The notes under the pieces: generated by a model
Told to the model about the DNA's origin: nothing
Databases searched by the model: none
What the model saw: the letters and a program-made list of their open reading frames with translations, nothing else
Shown here: piece by piece, positions 1 through 5,185 of the stretch
Numbering within the stretch: position 1 is the first letter of the stretch
Layout: every line of letters starts with the position of its first letter
Made by a program: the position numbers and the translations under genes
Source: Clostridiales bacterium
GTDB lineage: Bacteria > Bacillota > Clostridia > Oscillospirales > Oscillospiraceae
Direction of reading: 5' to 3'
NCBI GenBank assembly: GCA_021201515.1
Contig: JAJQET010000134.1
Location: 1-5,215, forward strand
Length of the DNA: 5,215 nt

Positions 1-1320
1 GACCAGGCCTTCCGCCAGTGCGGCGGCGGGAAGCTGAGCATCACCACCGGCGACGCCATGCTGGCCTATATGAAGATTTTCGGCTATCAGCAGCTGCGCC
101 AGCAGAACCTGGAGGAGCTGAAGAAGTCCGTGACCAAGGCCTGGAAGGAGATTACCCTCCAGCAGGAGCCGGACCCCATCGATGTGAAGCTGCACCCCAC
201 CGGGGATAAGAAGAGCCTCCTGTCCAAGGTGCTGACCCCCGTCCCCAAGAAGCGGAAGGTGGCCTTTATCCACGACAAGGACGCCCAGACCTCCGGCTGG
301 ACCCGTGCCCATGAGCTGGGCCGGGACCATGTGCAGCGGGTGTTCCAGGACAAAATCACCACCTCCACCTACTTCGACGCCCTGGAGCAGGGAGCGGAGG
401 ATACCCTGGAGCGGGCCATCGCCGACGGCAACACCATCCTCTTCACCACCTCCCCCCGGCTGCTGCCCGCCAGCCTCCGGGCGGCCATTGACCATCCCAA
501 TATCACCATCCTGAACTGCTCCCTGAACAAGTCCCACCGCAACGTCCCCTCCTACTATGCCCGCATCTATGAGGCCAAGTTCATCATCGGGGCCATTGCG
601 GGCACCCTGTCCCAGGATGGGCGGGTGGGGTACCTGTGCGACTACCCCATTTACGGCATGATGGCCGGGGTCAACGCCTTCGCCCTGGGGGTGCAGATGG
701 TGAATCCCAGGGCAAAGGTCTATCTGGAGTGGTCGTCCACCGACAATCCTGTTCCCGCCGCCCAGCGCCTGACCCGGCAGGGCGTTGAGCTGATCTCCTA
801 TCAGGACATGGCCATGCTGCAAACGGGCAAGCTGACCGATCTGGGGCTGATGCAGGTCAGGGGCGACAGCAGGGTGAACCTGGCCGCCCCCATGTGGCAC
901 TGGGGCGTTTACTACGAGAACATTCTCCGCAGCATCTTTGCGGGCACCTTCCAGTCCGAGGACGTCAAGAACGCCAAGGCGCTGAACTACTACTGGGGGA
1001 TGTCCACCGGCGTGGTGGAGGTGGTCTGCTCCGACAAGCTGCCCCAGGGCACCCAGCAGCTGGTGGACCTGCTGCGGCAGGGGGTCTGCAACGGCACCTT
1101 CCACCCCTTCCGGGGACCCCTGCGCACCCAGGACGGCCAGATCATCGACGGGGACTGCCGCCAGAACCATGTGCTCAGCGTGGAGCAGATCATCAACATG
1201 GACTGGTTGGTGGACGGTATCATCGGTACCATCCCCGCCTATGACGAGCTGACCGACGAGAGCAAGGCCACCGTGGACATGGTGGGCATCAGCCGCCTGG
1301 TCAAGGAGAATCAGCTCTAA
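1..1320 (+). CDS. BMP-family (PnrA-like) substrate-binding domain protein, 5' end outside window
   Basis: The reading frame is open from base 1 to the TAA at 1318-1320 (439 residues visible), so the ATG at base 58 is probably internal. Residues 1 to about 84 are a charged helical-looking stretch (GGGKLSITTGDAMLAYMKIFGY, then a Lys-rich linker). From about residue 86 the protein matches the BMP/Med type I periplasmic-binding fold: VAFIHD at 87-92, YEAKFIIGAIAG at 190-201, DGRVGYL at 206-212, AAPMWHWGVYYENI around 295-307, and a C-terminal MDWLVDGIIGTIP from 400. BMP proteins typically bind nucleosides for ABC uptake. I recall a clostridial subfamily of about 650-700 residues with this same pre-domain and a further N-terminal domain; the visible part fits its C-terminal two thirds. 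No signal peptide, lipobox or membrane segment is visible, but the true N-terminus is missing. No transporter gene follows. The ligand is unknown, and an intracellular sensing role is inference only. Confidence 0.85.
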   Translation, partial: DQAFRQCGGGKLSITTGDAMLAYMKIFGYQQLRQQNLEELKKSVTKAWKEITLQQEPDPIDVKLHPTGDKKSLLSKVLTPVPKKRKVAFIHDKDAQTSGWTRAHELGRDHVQRVFQDKITTSTYFDALEQGAEDTLERAIADGNTILFTTSPRLLPASLRAAIDHPNITILNCSLNKSHRNVPSYYARIYEAKFIIGAIAGTLSQDGRVGYLCDYPIYGMMAGVNAFALGVQMVNPRAKVYLEWSSTDNPVPAAQRLTRQGVELISYQDMAMLQTGKLTDLGLMQVRGDSRVNLAAPMWHWGVYYENILRSIFAGTFQSEDVKNAKALNYYWGMSTGVVEVVCSDKLPQGTQQLVDLLRQGVCNGTFHPFRGPLRTQDGQIIDGDCRQNHVLSVEQIINMDWLVDGIIGTIPAYDELTDESKATVDMVGISRLVKENQL

Positions 1321-1359
1321 GACCCCTACACCCAGAGAGAAGAAGAGAACGGGAACACC

Positions 1360-1965
1360 ATGAAGATTTTAGCCGTCGCCGATGAGGAAGCCCCACGCTT
1401 CTATGACTACTACACCCCAGGGGCCCTGGCCGGATTCGACCTGATCCTGGCCTGCGGGGATTTGCACAGGTCCTATCTGGAATTTCTGGTCACCATGGCC
1501 CGGTGTCCGGTGCTGTACGTCCACGGCAACCATGACGCCAGCTTTGACCTCCAGCCCCCGGAGGGCTGCCAGTGCATTGAGGACGAGATTTTCTGCTACC
1601 GGGGCATCCGGATTCTGGGCCTTGGCGGGTCCCACCGCTACCGGGAGGGGCCTCACCTGTACACCCAGCGGCAGATGCAGCGGCGGGTGAACCGCCTCCG
1701 GTTCGCCCTGTGGCGGAACAGGGGGTTTGACATCCTGCTGACCCACGCCCCCGCCTATCAGCTCAACGATTTTGACTCCCCCTGTCATCAGGGCTTTGTA
1801 GCCTTCCGGGACCTGCTGGACAAATACCACCCCCGGTACTTTGTCCACGGCCACATTCACAAGAATTACGGCGTCAAAATCCCTGCGGTCACCCCCTATG
1901 GGGACACCACCATCATCAACGCCTGCGGCTATGCCGTCTTTGAAATTGACGAACCGGAACAATAG
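1360..1965 (+). CDS. Calcineurin-like metallophosphoesterase, 201 aa
   Basis: A small soluble phosphoesterase whose substrate cannot be named from sequence. The two-metal motifs appear in order: D8-E-E10, G33-D34, G56-N57-H58-D59, H129 (THAP) and G164-H165-I166-H167. The first motif is normally D-x-H; here the His is Glu, which I recall as typical of a Firmicutes subfamily beginning MKIL..ADEE, so it is probably not a defect. Length and ends fit a complete single-domain enzyme with no signal peptide or membrane helix. The ATG at 1360 lies 39 bases after the BMP gene with no promoter visible between, so the two are likely co-transcribed. The ribosome binding site is poor: only a purine-rich run (AGAGAGAAGAAGAG, 1334-1347) precedes the start, which suggests modest or coupled translation. 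A strong hairpin terminator begins one base after the stop. The family call is firm; the biological role is open. Confidence 0.9.
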   Translation: MKILAVADEEAPRFYDYYTPGALAGFDLILACGDLHRSYLEFLVTMARCPVLYVHGNHDASFDLQPPEGCQCIEDEIFCYRGIRILGLGGSHRYREGPHLYTQRQMQRRVNRLRFALWRNRGFDILLTHAPAYQLNDFDSPCHQGFVAFRDLLDKYHPRYFVHGHIHKNYGVKIPAVTPYGDTTIINACGYAVFEIDEPEQ

Positions 1966-1966
1966 G

Positions 1967-2016
1967 AACAGCGTCCTGCATACAGGCGAAATTGCCTGAC
2001 GCAGGACGCTGTTTTT
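1967..2016 (+). terminator. Rho-independent terminator after the metallophosphoesterase gene
   Basis: A perfect 13-bp stem pairs 1967-1979 (AACAGCGTCCTGC) with 2001-2013 (GCAGGACGCTGTT). Inside it, after a small internal loop, a second 5-bp stem pairs CAGGC (1983-1987) with GCCTG (1994-1998) around a 6-base loop. Five T residues follow at 2012-2016. The stem starts one base after the TAG at 1963-1965. The U-tract exists only for rightward transcripts; reading left from the pfkA stop (2042), the same hairpin is followed by CCTATTGTT, so it could at best be a weaker terminator for that gene. Confidence 0.9.
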
Positions 2017-2041
2017 ACGTTTCAGAACAATACAGAGGCGT

Positions 2042-3127
2042 TTACCGGTCGCCAAAGCTGATGCCCAGCATACGGGCCTCGGTGATGATGTCCGAATCAA
2101 CGGGCACCGTCTTCAGCTTGCCCGCCACCTCGCTGAGGGGGACGCTGGTAATCTTATGGTCGCGGATGGCCACCATGTCGCCGAACTTGCCCTGGCTGAA
2201 CAGGATGGCGCCGTAGGTGCCCAGACGGCTGGACAGCACCCGGTCGTAGGCGTTGGGCTGGCCGCCCCGCTGCATATGGCCCGGCACAGTGACCCGGCAC
2301 TCCAGGCCGGTACCCGCCTTGATCTGGTCGGCAATCTCATAGGAGATGGAGGGATAGTTCCGCAGCATATCCTCCACCCGCTTCTTGTACTCCTTCTTCT
2401 TCATCCCGGCGTCCTCCATGGTCATGGCGCCCTCCGCCACGGCGATGATGGTGAAGCCACGGCCCCGCTTGTTGCGGTTCTGGACCGCCTTGATGACGTT
2501 GTCGATGTCATAGGGGATTTCGGGGATGAGGATGATGTCCGCGCCGCTGGCCATGCCGGCGTTCAGGGTCAGCCATCCGGCCTTGTGGCCCATGATCTCC
2601 ACGATGAAGCAGCGGTTGTGGGAGGCCGCCGTGGTGTGGATGGCGTCCATAGCGTTGGTGGCAACGTCGATGGCGGACTGGAAACCGAAGGTGGTGTCGG
2701 TCCCCCACAGGTCGTTGTCAATGGTCTTGGGCATACCGATGACGTTCAGGCCCTCCTCGCTGAGGAGGTTGGCGGTCTTCTGGCTGCCGTTGCCCCCCAG
2801 GACATAGAGGCAGTCCAGCCGCAGGCGGCGGTAGGTGGTCTTCATGGCCTCCACCTTGTCCAGGCCGTTGGCGTCCGGCGTGCGCATATCCTTGAAGGGC
2901 TGGCGGCTGGTGCCCAGAATGGTGCCGCCCTTGGTGAGGATGCCGCTGAAATCGGCGGGGGAGAGCTTGATATAGTCCTCATAAATCAGGCCCTTGTAGC
3001 CGTCCAGGAAGCCGACGATTTCAACCTCATCCCCGTACATATTGTACAGGGCCTTGCTGATGCCCCGCATGGTGGCGTTCAGCGCCTGACAGTCACCGCC
3101 GCTGGTGAGTAAACCGACACGTTTCAT
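2042..3127 (-). CDS. pfkA: 6-phosphofructokinase, 361 aa (probably ATP-dependent)
   Basis: Phosphorylates fructose 6-phosphate to fructose 1,6-bisphosphate in cytoplasmic glycolysis. PFK motifs visible: SGGDC (9-13), GTSR (72-75), GGNGS (111-115), PKTIDND (133-139) with catalytic D137, SHNR (169-172), MGHKAGW (179-185), AEGA (231-234) and GHMQRGGQP (283-291). At the donor-deciding position equivalent to E. coli Gly104 it has Gly (G114), which favours ATP; at the position equivalent to Gly124 it has Lys (K134), as in PPi enzymes. The metal-binding Asp103 position is Asn (N113). I recall this G/K pattern in group III ATP-PFKs and GGNG in clostridial homologues, so the set is probably native, but PPi use cannot be excluded. 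It is about 40 residues longer than E. coli PfkA (320). Start ATG 3125-3127 is fixed by an AAAGGAG site 10 bases upstream. It has its own promoter and is convergent with the phosphoesterase gene. Confidence 0.93.
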   Translation of the reverse strand: MKRVGLLTSGGDCQALNATMRGISKALYNMYGDEVEIVGFLDGYKGLIYEDYIKLSPADFSGILTKGGTILGTSRQPFKDMRTPDANGLDKVEAMKTTYRRLRLDCLYVLGGNGSQKTANLLSEEGLNVIGMPKTIDNDLWGTDTTFGFQSAIDVATNAMDAIHTTAASHNRCFIVEIMGHKAGWLTLNAGMASGADIILIPEIPYDIDNVIKAVQNRNKRGRGFTIIAVAEGAMTMEDAGMKKKEYKKRVEDMLRNYPSISYEIADQIKAGTGLECRVTVPGHMQRGGQPNAYDRVLSSRLGTYGAILFSQGKFGDMVAIRDHKITSVPLSEVAGKLKTVPVDSDIITEARMLGISFGDR

Positions 3128-3137
3128 ATAACCTACG

Positions 3138-3144
3138 CTCCTTT
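3138..3144 (-). promoter_or_regulatory. Ribosome binding site of pfkA
   Basis: On the minus strand AAAGGAG occupies 3144-3138, 10 bases before the ATG at 3127. It is a near-consensus clostridial Shine-Dalgarno sequence and fixes the start. Confidence 0.85.
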
Positions 3145-3201
3145 ACTTTTGTGAATTTCGCAGTTGCTTTGCCGCTCCGTCTGGCGGACTCTTCAAATAT
3201 T

Positions 3202-3230
3202 ATTGTAGCACTATCTTTTTGCAGATTCAA
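3202..3230 (-). promoter_or_regulatory. Promoter of pfkA (sigma-70/SigA type)
   Basis: On the minus strand TTGAAT (3230-3225, 4/6 match to the -35 consensus) and TACAAT (3207-3202, 5/6 match to the -10) are separated by exactly 17 bases. The local sequence is much more A/T-rich than the flanking genes. Transcription would start near 3195, giving a leader of about 68 bases. This allows pfkA to be expressed independently of the upstream NUDIX gene. I see no operator palindrome overlapping it. Confidence 0.75.
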
Positions 3231-3287
3231 CTATTTTCTGTGGAATTTGACAGCGCCTTATGTAGACTTTTTCCAATTCCTCCGCCG

Positions 3288-3692
3288 CTACACCGTCTCA
3301 TACCGCAGCCGGGACACCACATACCGGTCCGCCGGGGCCCACTCCAGCTCCGGCAGCTCCGCAGGGGCCATCCAGCGGTGGTCTACGTGCTCCTTCTGCA
3401 CAAATTCAGGGGAGGGCATATAACATTTATACACATACATGGTGATGAAAAAGTTGGCGTACTGGTGATGCACCTCCTGATAGAAGTCCTCCTCCCGGAT
3501 GGACAGGTGCAGATCCATTTCCTCCGCCAGCTCCCGCTCCAGGGCCTGGGTACGGGTCTCCCCCGGGTCGATCTTGCCCCCTGGGAACTCGTATTTCAGG
3601 CTGGTGGCCTCATTTTGGCCCTTCCTCCGCTTCATGCAGAGGATTTTCCCGTCAAAGATCAAAATTGCGCCTACAACCTTCAAATGCGTCAT
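3288..3692 (-). CDS. NUDIX hydrolase, MutT-like, 134 aa
   Basis: A pyrophosphohydrolase that cleaves a nucleoside diphosphate linked to another moiety; family resemblance points to (8-oxo-)dGTP or a related (d)NTP, but substrate is not decided by sequence. The NUDIX box is complete in spacing: G39-x5-E45-x7-R53-E54-L55-x-E57-E58, with the metal ligands E54, E57 and E58 present. The conserved Gly two residues after the second Glu is Asp (D60), a variation I recall in Firmicutes MutT-like proteins. The beginning (VVGAILIFDGKILCMKRRKG) and the EFPGGKIDPGE segment are typical, and the C-terminal LPELEWAPADRYVV resembles the MutT end. Length about 134 is normal for a single domain. ATG 3692 has a GGAGG site 10 bases upstream. 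It is divergent from the aldo/keto reductase gene and followed, after 160 bases with a fresh promoter, by pfkA. No hairpin terminator is visible after its stop, so some readthrough into pfkA is possible. Confidence 0.9.
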   Translation of the reverse strand: MTHLKVVGAILIFDGKILCMKRRKGQNEATSLKYEFPGGKIDPGETRTQALERELAEEMDLHLSIREEDFYQEVHHQYANFFITMYVYKCYMPSPEFVQKEHVDHRWMAPAELPELEWAPADRYVVSRLRYETV

Positions 3693-3702
3693 ATTCGCTG
3701 TG

Positions 3703-3707
3703 CCTCC
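3703..3707 (-). promoter_or_regulatory. Ribosome binding site of the NUDIX gene
   Basis: On the minus strand GGAGG occupies 3707-3703, 10 bases ahead of the ATG at 3692. It supports that start over any further upstream codon. Confidence 0.8.
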
Positions 3708-3717
3708 GTTTCCTTCC

Positions 3718-3743
3718 GGGGGGCCGGATGCGCCGGAGCCCCC
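3718..3743 (-). repeat. GC-rich hairpin in the NUDIX mRNA leader
   Basis: On the plus strand a run of G (3718-3723) followed by CCGG (3724-3727) can pair with CCGG (3733-3736) and CCCCC (3739-3743), leaving a 5-base loop and a two-base AG bulge. In the minus-strand transcript this stable stem lies inside the predicted leader and ends about 10 bases before the GGAGG site. No U-run follows, so it is not a standard terminator. It may modulate translation or mRNA stability, or may be chance in a GC-rich segment. Confidence 0.4.
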
Positions 3744-3772
3744 GCCTGTTAACCGCCGGGTTGCTTTCCCCT

Positions 3773-3802
3773 ATTATAGCATATCGCGGCCACTTGTGGA
3801 AA
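3773..3802 (-). promoter_or_regulatory. Promoter of the NUDIX gene (extended -10)
   Basis: On the minus strand a perfect TATAAT (3778-3773) is preceded by TGC, forming an extended -10 element. A -35-like TTTCCA (3802-3797, 4/6) lies 18 bases upstream. Further upstream the strand is an A/T-rich run with A-tracts (about 3803-3830) that could act as an UP element. The start would be near 3766, giving a leader of about 74 bases that carries the GC-rich hairpin. Confidence 0.75.
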
Positions 3803-3808
3803 TTATTT

Positions 3809-3824
3809 TTTGCCATTTTGCAAA
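3809..3824. repeat. Short inverted repeat between the divergent promoters
   Basis: TTTGC (3809-3813) and GCAAA (3820-3824) form a 5-bp inverted repeat with a 6-base spacer in the A/T-rich core between the two divergent promoters. Its position just upstream of the NUDIX -35 would suit a regulator site, but the arms are short and A/T-rich runs give such matches by chance. Confidence 0.25.
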
Positions 3825-3854
3825 CTTTTTTTGACAGCAAATGTTGTTCCGACC

Positions 3855-3884
3855 CTGGCAAAGGTTACCCGCCTGTGGTATAAT
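3855..3884 (+). promoter_or_regulatory. Promoter of the aldo/keto reductase gene (extended -10)
   Basis: A perfect TATAAT at 3879-3884 is preceded by TGG (3876-3878), an extended -10. A -35-like CTGGCA (3855-3860, 4/6) lies 18 bases upstream. The consensus TTGACA at 3831-3836 is 42 bases from the -10 and too far to be its -35. Transcription would start near 3891, giving a leader of about 70 bases that begins with a hairpin. Confidence 0.75.
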
Positions 3885-3895
3885 AGTATTTTAGC

Positions 3896-3925
3896 CGGGA
3901 AGGAAGGCCCTGCCGTCCCTTCCCG
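3896..3925 (+). repeat. Hairpin at the 5' end of the aldo/keto reductase transcript
   Basis: CGGGAAGG (3896-3903) pairs perfectly with CCTTCCCG (3918-3925). Inside, GGC (3906-3908) can pair with GCC (3912-3914) around a three-base loop. The stem begins about five bases after the predicted transcription start and ends 35 bases before the ATG. The sequence after it (TCCCTATCC) has no U-run, so termination is unlikely; a 5' stability hairpin is a reasonable reading. An 8-base direct repeat CCGTCCCT (3913-3920, 3923-3930) overlaps the right arm. Confidence 0.5.
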
Positions 3926-3960
3926 TCCCTATCCTACTTAGAAAGTGAGTGTACAGAACC

Positions 3961-5100
3961 ATGCGTTATCTCCCGTTTCAGGAAGCGGAGCTTTCCATTC
4001 TGGGCATGGGCAATATGCGCCTCCCCACCGTCGGAGACGACCGGGGCGCCCCCATCGACGAGGAAAAGGCTCAGGAAATCATTGACTACGTCTACAGCCA
4101 CGGCGTCAACTACTATGACACGGCTTATATGTACCACGGCGGCAAGTCCGAGTGCTTCATCGGCAAGGCCCTGCGCAAATGCCCCAGGGACAGCTACTAC
4201 CTGGCCGACAAGATGCCCGGCTGGGATGTGAAGCAGCCGGAGGACGTGTCCGCCATCTTTGAGGAGCAGCTCCGCCGCTGCGGTGTGGACTACTTTGACT
4301 TCTACCTCCTCCACAACATGAGCGACGGCTCCTTCCCTGTCTACACTGACCCCAAGATGGGCGTGGTGGACTACCTGCTGGAGCAGAAGCAGGCGGGGCG
4401 CATCCATCATTTGGGCTTCTCCAGCCACGCCACGCCGGAGATGCTGGAGGATTTTCTGGACCGCTACCCGGACACCTTTGAGTTTGTCCAAATCCAGCTG
4501 AACTATCTGGACTGGACCCTCCAGGACGCCAAGCGCCAGTATGAAATCATCACCGCCCACGGCCTGAAGGTCTGGGTCATGGAGCCCTGCCGGGGCGGGC
4601 GGCTGGCCTCCCTGTGCCCGGAGGCGGACGCCATGCTGAAGGCGGCGGAGCCGGAGCAGTCCATCGCCTCCTGGGCCTTCCGCTTCGTCCGCACCCTGCC
4701 GGAGGTGCAGGTGGTGCTCAGCGGCATGAGCACCCTGGAGCAGGCCGCGGACAACGTGGCCACCTTCTCCGACCTGGAGCCCCTGAGCCAGGGGGAACTG
4801 GACACCCTGTGGAGCGCCTTCGACCTGTTCCACCGCACCGTCAACGTGCCCTGCACAAAGTGCCACTACTGCGACGGCTGCCCCGTAGGGCTGGACATCC
4901 CCGACCTGCTGGCGCTGTACAATGACATCAGCGTTTACGCCAGCGGCAGCGCCCACCGCAAGGTGCGGGAGCTTCCGGAGGAGAAGCTGCCGAGCCGCTG
5001 CGTGGCCTGCGGCCGCTGCGCCCGGCTCTGCCCCCAGCGCATCGACATTCCCGGCGCGCTGAAAAAGTTCGCCGTGATCTGCGACGCCGACCGGGCGTGA
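3961..5100 (+). CDS. Aldo/keto reductase with C-terminal double [4Fe-4S] domain, 379 aa
   Basis: A cytoplasmic oxidoreductase expected to use NAD(P)H for carbonyl reduction, with an iron-sulfur tail. The AKR TIM barrel spans about residues 1-285: GMGNMRLP (15-22), catalytic D53 (YYDTAYMY), Y58, K84 (LADK) and H118 (LLHN), then GFSSH (152-156), QLNY (179-182) and the cofactor-side VVLSGMST (251-258). After a helical linker come two ferredoxin-like motifs: C298-x2-C301-x2-C304-x2-C307-P and C347-x2-C350-x2-C353-x3-C357-P. All eight cysteines are present, so two [4Fe-4S] clusters are expected. Such fused reductases are common in anaerobes; substrate and electron partner are generally unknown. 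I chose ATG 3961 because the conserved AKR start (MRYLPF) begins there. An in-frame GTG at 3949 would add four residues but has no ribosome binding site. The site before 3961 is weak (AAAGTGAG, 3942-3949). It is transcribed alone from an extended -10 promoter, divergent from the NUDIX gene. Confidence 0.92.
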   Translation: MRYLPFQEAELSILGMGNMRLPTVGDDRGAPIDEEKAQEIIDYVYSHGVNYYDTAYMYHGGKSECFIGKALRKCPRDSYYLADKMPGWDVKQPEDVSAIFEEQLRRCGVDYFDFYLLHNMSDGSFPVYTDPKMGVVDYLLEQKQAGRIHHLGFSSHATPEMLEDFLDRYPDTFEFVQIQLNYLDWTLQDAKRQYEIITAHGLKVWVMEPCRGGRLASLCPEADAMLKAAEPEQSIASWAFRFVRTLPEVQVVLSGMSTLEQAADNVATFSDLEPLSQGELDTLWSAFDLFHRTVNVPCTKCHYCDGCPVGLDIPDLLALYNDISVYASGSAHRKVRELPEEKLPSRCVACGRCARLCPQRIDIPGALKKFAVICDADRA

Positions 5101-5116
5101 AGGCAATGTCATTAAC

Positions 5117-5180
5117 TTAAGGGGATGCTTTCCTTAGACAAGGTTTGATGAAGGAACTTCGTTTTTGCCCTTGCCAGGGC
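5117..5180. repeat. Cluster of small hairpins after the aldo/keto reductase gene
   Basis: Three stems follow one another. 5117-5125 pairs with 5129-5137 (core TAAGG/CCTTA, extended by G-U pairs). GAAG (5150-5153) pairs with CTTC (5157-5160), followed by GTTTTT (5161-5166), which could act as a weak terminator for the reductase gene. GCCCT (5167-5171) pairs with AGGGC (5176-5180). No open frame of note or promoter is seen in 5101-5215. The stems are individually weak; their close packing is the notable feature. Confidence 0.4.
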
Positions 5181-5185
5181 GGGGC

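Noticed and set aside
58..1320. ATG at base 58 as the true start of the BMP-family gene
   Set aside because: The frame stays open to base 1 with sequence typical of the family's pre-domain (GGGKLSITTGDA), and no ribosome binding site precedes base 58.
1369..2100. Open frame of 243 codons on the minus strand over the metallophosphoesterase gene and the terminator
   Set aside because: It would read through the strong hairpin, overlaps the pfkA 3' end and has no domain; the plus-strand gene has all family motifs.
2156..3112. Open frame of 318 codons on the plus strand inside pfkA
   Set aside because: It is a composition artefact opposite a well-conserved enzyme, with no motif and no ribosome binding site of its own.
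3242..3280. GGAATT...AATTCC inverted repeat after the NUDIX stop as a terminator
   Set aside because: Six-base arms are separated by 27 bases, without G/C strength or a following U-run.
3831..3836. Perfect TTGACA as the -35 box of the reductase promoter
   Set aside because: It lies 42 bases from the TATAAT at 3879, and no -10-like sequence sits 16-18 bases after it.
3949..3960. GTG at 3949 as start of the aldo/keto reductase
   Set aside because: It adds only four residues outside the family's conserved start and has no Shine-Dalgarno sequence at a suitable distance; ATG 3961 fits better.
3934..5112. Long open frame (392 codons) on the minus strand across the whole aldo/keto reductase gene
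   Set aside because: Its translation is low-complexity, rich in Val, Ala, Gly, His and Gln, with no recognisable domain, while the plus strand encodes a complete enzyme. Antisense open frames are expected in GC-rich genes.
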